The notes beneath the pieces are model-generated. The model ran no database searches. It worked only from the letters and a program-made list of their open reading frames with translations, and was not told where the DNA came from. A stretch of 64,000 bases of DNA from the NCBI GenBank assembly GCA_965221725.1, contig OZ244909.1, positions 3,410,001 to 3,474,000 of the forward strand. Reading direction: 5' to 3'. Positions 17,995-27,034 of this stretch are shown piece by piece. Source of the DNA: HK1 sp965221725. Its GTDB lineage: Bacteria > Pseudomonadota > Gammaproteobacteria > HK1. The first letter of the stretch is position 1; every line of letters starts with the position of its first letter. Made by a program: the position numbers and the translations under genes.

Positions 17995-18984
17995 CTACAT
18001 CAATGCCCGGGTCGGACCGGCCGGATCGTCGGTGGCGGTGACGCGATAGAGACTTGCCTCTCCCGCGCGGGCGGGTGCGAGGCGGTGTCGCAGCCCGGGC
18101 GGGACCGCGCAGGTATCGCCGGGGTTCACAACGGTCTCGCCTCCGTCCCAGGACAGGCGCCAGTGGCCGCGCATCACCATCAGCACCTCGTGACGATCCG
18201 TCGCGCCGGGCGCGTCCGGAGTCCGGGGTGCGTCTGCAACGGAGCCGCGGGTCAGCAGCTCGACCTCGAATCCGGGCCGGTCCCGAATCACGCCGCGCGC
18301 GCCGATGACGGAGCAGGGCCGGCCGCCGGCGGCGAGCGCGGTCAGGTTCCGGTAGCGGGCAATGAACGTACCGGCCACCTCGTCCGTGGTGGGCTCCGGC
18401 ACGGCCGCGAGCGCCGCGTCGTCGAGCGGCGGCATCGGCCCGACCCCCGGCGGCAACGCCTCGCCCTTGCGGGTGTCGTACAGCCTGCCGTTCTCTCCGA
18501 GCACCAGCCCGTGCGCCCGGGCCTCCTCCAGCACCTGCGGCGCCCACACCACGCCGCCGCCCGCGTCGTTCCCCCCGAGGATCGCCATCAGCATTCCGTA
18601 GTCGGCGCCGATGTTCTCGAAGCCGCGGAAGATGCCGGTGGGGATGTCGAAGATGTCGCCCTCTTCCAGCACTACCTCACCCGCGGTGCCCCAGCGCCCC
18701 CAGAAGAAGCGCCAGCGTCCCGTGAGCACGAAGAACACTTCCGCGGTGCGGTGCAGGTGCAGGGAGTTGCGACACTTCGGCGGCTGGCCGGCGGCGCCGA
18801 TGTTGAACCCGGGTGTCTCCTGGAGGTGGACGTGCTGATCGGCGCTCTCCGAGACTCCGGCGCCGATGATGGTGAAGTTCTCCTTGCGGTCGGAGCCGGG
18901 GGTGTGGGCGTCGATGAAGGCGCTGCGGCAGGGAACGAGGTCACCGTGGCGCACGATCCGCCGTTCCATCTCGGTCGGGGTCAA
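17995..18984 (-). CDS. Bicupin domain protein
   Basis: 329 residues with two cupin domains. The first carries a metal-site pattern SLHLHRTAEVFFVLTG near residues 72-90. The second has TDRHEVLMVMRGHWRL and a downstream PPGLRHRL, so both halves look able to bind metal. A TTG start at 18984 is preferred because GGAGGA stands six bases upstream of it; ATG at 18969 is the alternative. The layout resembles gentisate- or homogentisate-dioxygenase-like or sugar-isomerase-like bicupins, and the substrate cannot be named. The gene lies between the SnoaL-like genes and the MetE-C-like gene, all on the minus strand. Confidence 0.8.
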   Translation of the reverse strand: MTPTEMERRIVRHGDLVPCRSAFIDAHTPGSDRKENFTIIGAGVSESADQHVHLQETPGFNIGAAGQPPKCRNSLHLHRTAEVFFVLTGRWRFFWGRWGTAGEVVLEEGDIFDIPTGIFRGFENIGADYGMLMAILGGNDAGGGVVWAPQVLEEARAHGLVLGENGRLYDTRKGEALPPGVGPMPPLDDAALAAVPEPTTDEVAGTFIARYRNLTALAAGGRPCSVIGARGVIRDRPGFEVELLTRGSVADAPRTPDAPGATDRHEVLMVMRGHWRLSWDGGETVVNPGDTCAVPPGLRHRLAPARAGEASLYRVTATDDPAGPTRALM

Positions 18985-19123
18985 GGCCGGTCCTCCTTCA
19001 ACCGCAATGTCCGCCGGCGCCCCGACAGGCCGTCACGCGGGGCGATGCCGACGAGCTTCGGGCCGGCGGAGCGTTCATTCGGGGCAATTCAGGGCGCATG
19101 TTGCGGCGGAAATTGCTGCGCCT

Positions 19124-20161
19124 TCAACCTGCGTCCGTCGGCCGGGCCGGATGCACCGCAGAGGTGTGCGCGGGGTCCGCAACCCCGCCGGTGTGCAGCA
19201 GGATCTGCTTCCAGACCGCGACCTCGTCGTAGACCACATATTCGCGGCGCAACCCCCACGGCCCGAACTCGGCGTGCGAGAACCCCATGAGGTAGACCTC
19301 GGCGCCGGTCGGAGGGCCGAACCGCCCCCAGCCGTCATGACGGCCCCGCAGACTCCAGCGCAGCGCCGCGCGGGGCGGCATGAGCGGGTCTTCGCGGCCG
19401 ATCCGGTGGTCGATGGCGAACGCCGCGGAGGGGAAGCTCGCCCGCAGCGCCATCCAGAACCGGGTCGCGAAGGCGTGGGAGCTGCCGCTCGCGCCGGGGG
19501 TGTATTCGAGCCGGCACGCGCGGTCGTACTCGGCCGCGACGGCCGCCATGTCCGCCGCCATGATGCGGGTCAGCAGGTCCGCGTACTTCTCGCCCCAGGG
19601 GTTGTCGTTGCCGCGCCCCGCGTAGGGCCCCGGCCGATCCGCGTCCGGTGCGAACGGCCGGATGCAAGCCTCCGGGCCGCCCTCCGAATCGATCAGGTGG
19701 CGCGCGTAGCCGGCCGGCTCCCACCCGAGCTGGCGCACGATCGCTCCCTGGTCGCGGATGATCCATTCGTCGTCGATCCGGTTGTCGCGGGCGTGGCAGT
19801 CCGCGACGATGCGGTACCGCACCGTCTTCCCGCTCGCCTTCCCGTAGGCGCCGTCGCCGGCGTGGGTGGCGGTGGAGAGGATCCGATGCGAGCTGAGCAG
19901 CCCCTCCTCGGGGGAGCCGCACCAGATGACGTCCTCGCCGAGCAGCTCGCGATCCGGGAACTCCGCCAGGGTCGCCAGGGTCGCGGCGATGACCCGCTCG
20001 TTGCCGACCACCACCGAGGCAGGCGAGCGCACTACGATGTCGGGCGCGTAGAAGGATCGGAGCGTGCCGATGCCTCGCCCCTCCCAGACTTCCCGGGTCA
20101 CGCCCAGGATGAAGTCGGGGAAGTCCCGGTACTTCGGGTCGAATCCTCTCAAGAGAGCCAT
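19124..20161 (-). CDS. Double NTF2/SnoaL-like domain protein
   Basis: 345 residues that look like two tandem NTF2-like cone folds. The N-terminal half includes VTREVWEGRGIGTLRSFYAP and VGNERVIAATLATLAEFPD; the C-terminal half includes YADLLTRIMAADMAAVAAEY. This pattern fits SnoaL-type ester-cyclase or polyketide-cyclase-like proteins, which often act as small-molecule isomerases, hydrolases or binding proteins. ATG at 20161 has GGAAAGG immediately upstream. A perfect 14-bp palindrome lies just upstream (20176-20189). The specific reaction is unknown. Confidence 0.75.
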   Translation of the reverse strand: MALLRGFDPKYRDFPDFILGVTREVWEGRGIGTLRSFYAPDIVVRSPASVVVGNERVIAATLATLAEFPDRELLGEDVIWCGSPEEGLLSSHRILSTATHAGDGAYGKASGKTVRYRIVADCHARDNRIDDEWIIRDQGAIVRQLGWEPAGYARHLIDSEGGPEACIRPFAPDADRPGPYAGRGNDNPWGEKYADLLTRIMAADMAAVAAEYDRACRLEYTPGASGSSHAFATRFWMALRASFPSAAFAIDHRIGREDPLMPPRAALRWSLRGRHDGWGRFGPPTGAEVYLMGFSHAEFGPWGLRREYVVYDEVAVWKQILLHTGGVADPAHTSAVHPARPTDAG

Positions 20162-20458
20162 CCTTTCCGGGAACGCCCGGAATTCCGGGAACGTGCGGTA
20201 TTTGGCGACGCCGCCCGAGGGATCATGTTTGATGCCGATGCCGATACGGACGGCATCGGCGCGGAATCGGCCGGACGACGCAGCGGCATGATAATGGCGG
20301 GTGGCCGCAAAGCGGGATCAACAGTGCCTGCTTGCGGTGTGCGGGTGGATGTGCGAGCCGGTACCACGGGCAGACGAACACGGTGCGGCGTGGCGCCGGG
20401 CACCTCGATGTCGGGGCGAAGCATCTCTACCGCCTCCGCTCGGCGGCTTCCGCCGTCA
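20162..20458. other. Intergenic DNA with palindrome and hairpin
   Basis: About 300 bp between two minus-strand genes. It contains a perfect palindrome CCCGGAATTCCGGG (20176-20189) and a hairpin with 9-bp perfect arms GCCGATGCC and GGCATCGGC (20234-20242 and 20252-20260) around a 9-nt loop. No T-tract follows, so the hairpin is more likely an mRNA-processing, stability or attenuator element than a terminator. No gene is seen. Confidence 0.45.
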
Positions 20459-21043
20459 TCACGGATGCCTCCCGCCGGGCCGGAGCGAGACCGCGGGCGG
20501 GCCCGGGGCGGCGGGGCGGGGCGGCTCCCGTTCGCCGCGGTCGAACGCTTCCCACCCGTGCCCGCCGAACACGTCCACGCCGAGCTGGGCCATGACGTGC
20601 GCGAAGTCCACCGACACCCAGTTCTCCACGATCTTGCCGTCCACGACCTTCCAGAAGTCCATGTAGCGGATCTCCACCTTCCTGCCCGTAGGCGCGACCC
20701 CCATGAACTCGCCGCTGTGCACCGCGTGCTGGGCGCCGAAGCAGGCCGCCCACTCGCCCATGTAGAGACGCGCCTCGTCGATCGCGACCTTGCTGGAGAA
20801 CGCGGCCTGGAACGGCCGCTGCCAGTGGTCCTGGAACGCGGCCAGCCCGTGCTTGGTGCCGCATCCGAAGTTGCCGCGCCAGACGAAGTCCGCGGCGAAG
20901 AACTCGCCGATGTCGTCGATGCGGTGGTCGTTGAGTGCGTCCACCATCGCCTCGATGACACGCCGGGTGTCCTCGGTCCTGCCGGGGTCGGTGTCGCGCG
21001 ACCGGAGCGCCTGTTCGGGGCGGTTGCCTTTCATCCTGGTCAT
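20459..21043 (-). CDS. SnoaL-like / NTF2-fold protein
   Basis: 194 residues. The core is a single SnoaL-like domain: TRRVIEAMVDALNDHRIDDI, FAADFVWRG, HGLAAFQDHW, GRKVEIRYMDFWKVVDGKI and VENWVSVDF. This is the pattern of ester-cyclase-like proteins. A Pro/Arg-rich tail follows residue 165. The start lies five bases beyond the permease stop with AAAGG before it, so it is coupled to the ABC transporter genes. Its repeated association with a sugar-type importer suggests a role in processing the imported compound. Confidence 0.8.
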   Translation of the reverse strand: MTRMKGNRPEQALRSRDTDPGRTEDTRRVIEAMVDALNDHRIDDIGEFFAADFVWRGNFGCGTKHGLAAFQDHWQRPFQAAFSSKVAIDEARLYMGEWAACFGAQHAVHSGEFMGVAPTGRKVEIRYMDFWKVVDGKIVENWVSVDFAHVMAQLGVDVFGGHGWEAFDRGEREPPRPAAPGPPAVSLRPGGRHP

Positions 21044-21047
21044 CCTT

Positions 21048-22217
21048 TCATCCCTTGACGGCTCCGGCGGTGAGGCCGCTCACGATCTGGCGCTGGAAGA
21101 TCATCACCAGCAGGAACAGCGGCGCGGTGATGGACACCGCGGCCGCGATCGCCTCGACCTGATCGGTGGTGGTGGTCTCGCGGTTGAAGTAGCCGGCGAT
21201 GGCCGGGACCATGGTCTGGTTCTGCGCGTCGAGCAGCAGCGAGCACACCAGGAAGTCGTTGTAGGCGAGCAGGAAGCTGAACAGCCCGGTGGTGATCACC
21301 CCCGGCCACATCACCGGCATGATGACCCAGCGAAACGCCTGGAAGTGGGTGCAGCCATCCACCCGCGCCGCCTCGTCGAGTTCCGCCGGGATGTTCTGGA
21401 AGAACGAGCGGAGCATCCAGATCGTGAACGGCTGGTTGATGGACACCAGCACCGCGATGACCGCCCAGGGCTGGCCGTAGAGCGTCGGCGCCGCCTCGCC
21501 GAGCAGGGGTGCGAGGATCTCCGCCGAACTGATGAACACCGGCAGGTAGCCCGCGACCAGCACCGAGTGCGGGAGGGCACGGAACACGAGCGCGACGATG
21601 AGGAGCCAGAACGCGAGGTTCGAAGCCGAGCGCGCAAGCCCGTAACCGGCGAGGGTGCCGACGGTCAGCGAGACCGTCACCACCCCCCCGGTGACCACCA
21701 GGGAGTTGACGAAGTTCCGGCGGAACCCGTTCTCCACCCAGACCGCCTGGTAGTGCTCCGTGGTGAGTCCGACGATGGGGGTGCCGAGGAATCCGGCCCA
21801 GGGTCCGACGACCGCGTTCAGGCCGCCGAGAACGGGCGGCAGGACGGCGAAGAAGACGATGATGAACGCCAGCCCCAAGAGGAGGGCCCCGGCGGTCCAG
21901 CCCAGCCAGAGCCAGCCCCCCGGCGCGACGCGGCGCACCAGACGGGGGAGCTTGCGCACCGCGAGCCGCACCGCGTACCACAGCACCACGAGGCCCACCG
22001 CGATGTCGAGCGTCGAGAGCCCCTTGCCGTTCGCGCGGGTGTCGGGGCCGAACACGACCGCGAGCGGATTGGAGGCGAAGGCGTCCACCGGCTCCTTGAA
22101 GCTCATCACCGCGATCCACAACAGCGGGAAGGAGGCGAGCAGGCACCACAACGCGAGGAACCCGGCCGAGGTCAGGCGGAGCGAGAGCGGCTGGCGGAGC
22201 GCGGTGGGGGTGCTCAC
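21048..22217 (-). CDS. ABC transporter permease, MalG/UgpE type
   Basis: 389 residues from a GTG at 22217, chosen because GGAGG lies eight bases upstream; an in-frame ATG at 22259 would add 14 residues. The EAA loop ELDEAARVDG...FRWVIMPVMWPG identifies a binding-protein-dependent inner-membrane component that docks on the ATPase. Unlike typical MalG (about 280 residues) there is an extra segment of about 100 residues between the first helix and the core, carrying additional hydrophobic stretches (VGLVVLWYAVRL, LGLAFIIVFFAVLPP). It pairs with the MalF-type permease just upstream. Confidence 0.9.
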   Translation of the reverse strand: MSTPTALRQPLSLRLTSAGFLALWCLLASFPLLWIAVMSFKEPVDAFASNPLAVVFGPDTRANGKGLSTLDIAVGLVVLWYAVRLAVRKLPRLVRRVAPGGWLWLGWTAGALLLGLAFIIVFFAVLPPVLGGLNAVVGPWAGFLGTPIVGLTTEHYQAVWVENGFRRNFVNSLVVTGGVVTVSLTVGTLAGYGLARSASNLAFWLLIVALVFRALPHSVLVAGYLPVFISSAEILAPLLGEAAPTLYGQPWAVIAVLVSINQPFTIWMLRSFFQNIPAELDEAARVDGCTHFQAFRWVIMPVMWPGVITTGLFSFLLAYNDFLVCSLLLDAQNQTMVPAIAGYFNRETTTTDQVEAIAAAVSITAPLFLLVMIFQRQIVSGLTAGAVKG

Positions 22218-22293
22218 CGGCGTGACCTCCGGCGGCGGTGATCGCGCCCTCGGCAGCATGTGTACGCCCCGCCATGCGTGCGACCGGCAGTGC

Positions 22294-23322
22294 TCACCGG
22301 CGCGACCCTCCGCGGTGATCGCGCCAGGTGCGCCGGAGCAGGGGGACGAGGAGGGCCACGATGCCGATCATCGTCAGCATCGCGCTCGCCGAGGCACGCG
22401 AGACCGCGCGGTTGCCGGCGTCATCCGGGGTGAGGAAGTCGTAGGTGAGCCACTGCAGCGAGATCACGTGGGCCTGGCTGGAGAAGCCGACGATCTCCTC
22501 GAACACCCGGTAGGCATCCATCAGGTGAATGAGGGCGACGAAGACGATGAGCGGCATCAGGTGCGGGATCACCACGTAGCGCAGCCGCTCCCAGCGGCTC
22601 GCGCCGTCGATGATGGCGCTCTCCAGGGTATCCATGTTGATGGTCTGGAGCCCGGCGTAGAACACCACGAAGGCGAACGGGGCGACGTGCCAGACCCGGT
22701 AGAACAGCATCAGGAGTTCGATGGTCCAGCCCTGGGCGAACATCGCGATGTCGCGCTCGAGCCACCACTCCAGAAACGCGGTCATGATGCCGTCGCCGAT
22801 GAAGAGCCACCGGATCGACAGCGCCCCGATCACCGGGGTGATGATGAACGGCAGCAGGGACACGAAGATGATCGGCCCCCGGATGGAGCGCACCGCGTTG
22901 TTGACCGCGAGCGCGATGCCGAGGCCGAACAGCAGAATGAGCGGCAGCGTGATGAGGGTGAACGTCAGCGTGAACCGCAGGGCGGCCCAGAAGTCGATGT
23001 CGAGGATGTCCAGCCAGCGCCCGCTCGTGATGGCCTCCCGCAGCCGGTCGGGTTCGAGAACGTTGCGGTAGCTCTGCAGACCGACGTAGGTGGTCTCGGT
23101 GACGGTCCGGCCGGCCTCGTCGAGGACCGGCCGGGTCTTCAGCTCCGTGGTGCAGATCTGCCCGGTGAAGCTCGGGGTGCAGGACTCCACTTCGACGGTT
23201 TCGAGCACCGGCTGCGTGAGGTGGAAGCTCTGCCACAGCACCCCGACGAGGGGCGCGGCGATGAACACCAGCATGAGGGCGAGCGACGGACCGACGAAGG
23301 CTGCGAACGTTCTGAACTTCAT
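22294..23322 (-). CDS. ABC transporter permease, MalF/UgpA type
   Basis: 342 residues with about six membrane helices and the EAA-like loop LESAIIDGASRWERLRYVVIPHLMPL. AAGGA precedes the ATG. A periplasmic loop of about 60 residues after helix 1 contains two Cys (ESCTPSFTGQICTTEL) that could form a disulphide. It lies between the solute-binding protein gene and the MalG-type permease and forms the membrane channel with the latter. Confidence 0.9.
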   Translation of the reverse strand: MKFRTFAAFVGPSLALMLVFIAAPLVGVLWQSFHLTQPVLETVEVESCTPSFTGQICTTELKTRPVLDEAGRTVTETTYVGLQSYRNVLEPDRLREAITSGRWLDILDIDFWAALRFTLTFTLITLPLILLFGLGIALAVNNAVRSIRGPIIFVSLLPFIITPVIGALSIRWLFIGDGIMTAFLEWWLERDIAMFAQGWTIELLMLFYRVWHVAPFAFVVFYAGLQTINMDTLESAIIDGASRWERLRYVVIPHLMPLIVFVALIHLMDAYRVFEEIVGFSSQAHVISLQWLTYDFLTPDDAGNRAVSRASASAMLTMIGIVALLVPLLRRTWRDHRGGSRR

Positions 23323-23543
23323 CGGTCCGTCCTTGCCGGCCCGGAGATTTCACCGATCCGCAATTTCCGGGCCAGCTCGCACGCGGTGCGATCCGGCGGG
23401 ATGTCGGCCTGCGCCGGCGTGTCCATGCGGGGCGCTTTCGAGCGCATGTCCCGGCCGGAATGGCTCTCGCGCTGCGGACGGCGCGCGCGACGGCGCCTTG
23501 CCGTCACGTCGGCGCCGTCGTGCGCTCCGCGCCACGCGGTCGG

Positions 23544-24752
23544 TCAGAGCAACCCCTGCTCCTTCGCCGCGGTGAGATAGGCGGCCTCGATGTCCGCCAG
23601 GGTGGTGGCGGCATCCTTGGCGCCGGTCAGGAAGTCGGAGACGCCGTTGCCGAGCGCGGTGTGCATGAGACCCATGGCGGAACTCGCCGGATAGGGGACG
23701 GTGCCGTTGTTCGCGGTGTCGATGGCGCCCCGGGCGACGGGCGTCGCCTCGAATCCGTCGATCAGCCACACCGCGGCATCGTTGTTCGCCTCGACCATCT
23801 CGCGGTCGATGCCTTCCATCGCCACCCGGAACGCGGCTTCGGCCACCTCGTCCGACATGTTCTTCGCGAGCACCACGCCGTCCCACCACAGGGTGGAGGC
23901 GGGTCGGCGGCCGGCAATGGCGGCGGGGGCGGAAGCCATCTCCACCTTGCCGACCACCTGGCTCTCGCCCTCGTCGTCCATCGCCCCCGCGCGGCTCGCC
24001 CACAGGTTCGCGATCGCGATCTTGCCCTGCTGGAACTGCTGCTGGACGTAGGTGGAATCCGAAACCAGGTACTCGGGGTCCATGTACGCGGTGAGGCGTT
24101 TCATCATTTCCAGTGCCGCGACGCCCATTGCGTTGTCGATGGTGGGGCGGTTTTCGCTGTCGATGAACGTGCCGCCCATTCCGAGGTGCATGTTCACGAA
24201 CTCCTGAGCGAGGTTCCAGCCGGTCTTGAAGGTGCCGCCGAGCGGGTACTCGACCACCCCGGCCGCCTGGATCGCCTCCGCCGCGGCCAGGACTTCTTCA
24301 TAGGTTGTCGGCACCGCGAGGCCGAGGTCGTCGAGGATGTCCTTGCGGTACATGAGGTGCTGCGCGTTCACCATCATCGCGATGGCCATGGTCTGCCCGT
24401 CGATCCGGATGAGCTGGTTCGGCTTGAGGTGCTGGCCGTGCTTCGCCACCAGATCGTCGAGGGGTCGGATGGTGCCCTGGTTCAGCAGGGGCACCAGGGT
24501 GCCGTTCGAGACGCCGCCGATCTGGTAGAGGGCGGGGTTCGCATCGAAGGCGGCGGGTTGCTTCTGGCGGAACTCCTGGTCCAGTTCGGCTTCGAAGTTG
24601 CCGCATTCGGCCATCGCTCCGGAGACCGCTTTCCAGGCCGCGAATCCGGCCGACAGCATCTTGAGCGGGGTCTGGTTCTCGAAGGCGCATCCGGCCCAGG
24701 CGCTCGTGGCAAACAGCGAGATGGCCCCCGCCAGCGCAATTCTCTTCAGCAT
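23544..24752 (-). CDS. ABC transporter solute-binding protein (family 1, sugar-type)
   Basis: 402 residues from ATG at 24752, which has GAGGAGA upstream; a longer in-frame start at 24779 would add nine residues. The signal peptide MLKRIALAGAISLFATSAWA ends before GCAF. The mature part has the family-1 pattern LVPLLNQGTIRPLDDLVAKHG, MYRKDILDDLGL...TTYEEVLAAAEAI, GKIAIANLWASRAG and WWDGVVLAKN. It delivers an unknown, probably polyol- or sugar-like, ligand to the two permeases encoded downstream. Confidence 0.9.
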   Translation of the reverse strand: MLKRIALAGAISLFATSAWAGCAFENQTPLKMLSAGFAAWKAVSGAMAECGNFEAELDQEFRQKQPAAFDANPALYQIGGVSNGTLVPLLNQGTIRPLDDLVAKHGQHLKPNQLIRIDGQTMAIAMMVNAQHLMYRKDILDDLGLAVPTTYEEVLAAAEAIQAAGVVEYPLGGTFKTGWNLAQEFVNMHLGMGGTFIDSENRPTIDNAMGVAALEMMKRLTAYMDPEYLVSDSTYVQQQFQQGKIAIANLWASRAGAMDDEGESQVVGKVEMASAPAAIAGRRPASTLWWDGVVLAKNMSDEVAEAAFRVAMEGIDREMVEANNDAAVWLIDGFEATPVARGAIDTANNGTVPYPASSAMGLMHTALGNGVSDFLTGAKDAATTLADIEAAYLTAAKEQGLL

Positions 24753-25042
24753 CTTTCGGTCTCTCCTCGGGGTGAACAAGTTTCTCGGGTGGGTGGATCG
24801 GGACTCCGGCCAAAATCATTTTTCCGTTCGACGGGCCCGTGCCTCATGCCTGAGAGGGGATTGGAGTCGACGAAGCGGGAAATCGGTTCCGGTCAGGGTC
24901 GTTGCGGCTCGTGTTCATTCGTTCGGTCATTCATTTTCGTTCGTTCGACTCGGCCCGGCTCGTCAGCCTTCCCGAGGGCCGGGCGATTTGTGGTCGGTGG
25001 AGGTGGTGAACCCGATCATGCGCGTTTCGACCGCTGGTGTCG
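24753..25042. other. Intergenic region with TTCG/ATTC-rich short repeats
   Basis: About 290 bp between the ATPase stop and the solute-binding protein start. Around 24916-24951 it contains irregular TTCG and ATTC units (GTTCATTCGTTCGGTCATTC followed by TTTTCGTTCGTTCG). No gene or clear terminator is visible. The length would allow a second promoter for the solute-binding protein. Confidence 0.4.
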
Positions 25043-26119
25043 TCATGTCTCGATCCTCGTTCCTGTCGCGCGGTCGAAGAGGTGGCAGATCGCGGCGGGG
25101 ACCGCGATGGAAACGTGTTGCCCGATGTCGACCCGAAAATCCTTGTGCGCCTTCACGGACACCAGCGCGCCGCCGAGCCGGACGGTGATCATCGTCGCGT
25201 CGCCGAGCAGCTCGACGGTATAGACGGGGGCGGTGATCTCGCCGTCGCCATCGGTCGGCGTGGCGTCCTCGGCGCGGAACCCGAGGGTGACCGGACCGTG
25301 CGGGCCATCGGGGCCATTCGGGCCATCGAGGCCGGCCAGGCCCTCGATGCGGAGATTCGGCCCGGTGAGCACGCCGTTCGCGAGGGTTCCGTCCACCAGA
25401 TTCATGGCGGGCGAGCCGATGAACCCGGCCACGAACGTGTTGCCGGGGCGGTCGTAGATCTCCTTCGGGGTCCCCACCTGCTGGATGACGCCCCGGTTCA
25501 TGACCACCACCCGGTCGGCGAGGGTCATCGCCTCGATCTGGTCATGGGTGACGTAGATGGTCGTCACCTTCAGTGCGTGCTGGAGGTTCTTGATCCGGGC
25601 CCGGGTCGAGACGCGGAGCTTGGCGTCGAGGTTCGAGAGCGGCTCGTCCATCAGGAACACGGTGGGCTCGCGGACGATGGCGCGGGCAAGGGCGACGCGC
25701 TGGCGCTGGCCGCCGGAGAGCTCCGCCGGCTTGCGGTGGAGGAAGTCCGTGAGCTCCACCATCGCCGCCGCGCGCCGCACCCGATCGTCATGAGCGGCCG
25801 GGTCGACCTTGCGCACCTTGAGCGGGAAGCGGATGTTCTCGTAGGTGTTCATGTTGGGGTAGAGGCCGTAGGACTGGAACACCATGGCGATGTCCCGATC
25901 CTTCGGGTCGAGGTCGTTGACCACCCGGCCACCGATCATGATGTCGCCCGAGGTCGCTTCCTCCAGCCCCGCAACCATGCGCATCGTGGTGGTCTTCCCG
26001 CACCCCGACGGGCCGAGGAGCACGAGGAATTCCCGGTCTCCGACGGTCAGGTCGAAGTTGTCGACCCCGACGAAATCACCCCAGCGCTTGGTGACGCTGC
26101 GCAGTCGGATCTCGGCCAT
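25043..26119 (-). CDS. ABC transporter ATP-binding protein, UgpC/MalK family
   Basis: 358 residues from ATG at 26119 (AGGGA upstream; in-frame starts further up are unlikely). Walker A GPSGCGKT is at 36-43, Q-loop Q82, signature LSGGQ 134-138, Walker B FLMDE 155-159 and H-loop His192. A C-terminal OB-type regulatory region follows from about residue 240. It contains a Gly/Pro run GLDGPNGPDGPHGP that is unusual and looks like a small repeat expansion. It is the first gene of the minus-strand operon and energises the downstream transporter. Confidence 0.93.
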   Translation of the reverse strand: MAEIRLRSVTKRWGDFVGVDNFDLTVGDREFLVLLGPSGCGKTTTMRMVAGLEEATSGDIMIGGRVVNDLDPKDRDIAMVFQSYGLYPNMNTYENIRFPLKVRKVDPAAHDDRVRRAAAMVELTDFLHRKPAELSGGQRQRVALARAIVREPTVFLMDEPLSNLDAKLRVSTRARIKNLQHALKVTTIYVTHDQIEAMTLADRVVVMNRGVIQQVGTPKEIYDRPGNTFVAGFIGSPAMNLVDGTLANGVLTGPNLRIEGLAGLDGPNGPDGPHGPVTLGFRAEDATPTDGDGEITAPVYTVELLGDATMITVRLGGALVSVKAHKDFRVDIGQHVSIAVPAAICHLFDRATGTRIET

Positions 26120-26143
26120 CGCTCGTCCCTGCGGTGGAACCCG

Positions 26144-26159
26144 CATGCAGATCTGCATG
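26144..26159. promoter_or_regulatory. 16-bp perfect palindrome, candidate operator
   Basis: CATGCAGATCTGCATG is perfectly self-complementary and stands 24 bp upstream of the ATPase start, between the divergent ATPase and RidA genes. Its position and symmetry suit a dimeric repressor site controlling the transporter operon. No cognate regulator gene is visible in the window. Confidence 0.5.
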
Positions 26160-26359
26160 TTGACTCGGCAGGCTAGGCCGATGGCCGGAAACGTGTCAAC
26201 GCTGCGCCCCGCATTCGCCCGCGCCACGGCCTCGGGAACACGACAAAATCAGCCTTATGATATGGATCTGGGTGAACGGATTGAAGCGGAAGTCGAGCGA
26301 GTGGCCTGACTGGAGTCGCCAGGCGCGGATGTCGTACCGAGACGAGAGGAAGCCATGCC

Positions 26360-26803
26360 ATGACCATCGATGAACGACTGAACGAGCTCGGGATCGAGCT
26401 CCCCCGCGTGCCGGCCCCCATGGGGAATTACGTGCACGCGGTGCGCACCGGGAATCTGCTCTTTCTCGCAGGCAAGGGGCCGGGCGGCGCGACCGGGAAA
26501 GTCGGAGCCGGGATCACGGTCGAGGAGGCGTATCACCATGCCCGGGAGGTCGGGCTCGTGCTTATCGCGGTGATGCGCCAGGAACTCGGGAGCCTCGATC
26601 GGGTGAGCCGTATCGTGAAGGTGCTGGGGATGGTGAATGCGGGGCCGGAGTTCGCCCAGCAGCCTGCGGTCATCAACGGTTGTTCGGATCTCTTCGTCGA
26701 GGTCTTCGGCGAGAAGGGGCGCCACGCCCGATCCGCGGTGGGCGTGGGCTCGTTGCCGGGCGGGATCCCGGTGGAGATCGAGGCCATCGTCGAGACGGAC
26801 TGA
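26360..26803 (+). CDS. RidA/YjgF family protein
   Basis: 147 residues of the RidA-like trimeric fold. It has NYVHAVRTGNLLFLAGKGP, TVEEAYHHAREVGLVLIAVM, IVKVLGMVNAGPEF, and the C-terminal RSAVGVGSLPGGIPVEIEAIVE with the Arg used in RidA-type active sites. It is the longer subclass rather than the 130-residue canonical enamine/imine deaminase. The gene is divergent from the transporter operon and may remove reactive enamine or imine intermediates from its pathway; that link is inference. Confidence 0.9.
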   Translation: MTIDERLNELGIELPRVPAPMGNYVHAVRTGNLLFLAGKGPGGATGKVGAGITVEEAYHHAREVGLVLIAVMRQELGSLDRVSRIVKVLGMVNAGPEFAQQPAVINGCSDLFVEVFGEKGRHARSAVGVGSLPGGIPVEIEAIVETD

Positions 26804-27034
26804 GGCGTCATGATCGGATCGGGACGCAAGCCGCCGATGCCCCTGCCGGATCCGGCCTGACCCTCCAGCCCCCTGTGCGGATTCGGTGGGCGCGGGTGGC
26901 CATCACGGACGGTTTGCCGGCGGGCCTGGTCATGGACGCGGAAGCTCACGATGTTCCCCGGGGGCGAGTTGGTATTGTGTGAAAGGTAGAATTGCCTTAC
27001 TTTTCGCGCCCAGCTTCCGCATGGAGTCGGATCC

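Noticed and set aside
24916..24951. Phase-variable TTCG array
   Set aside because: Units are irregular (TTCG mixed with ATTC and GGTC) and few; noted only as low-complexity DNA.
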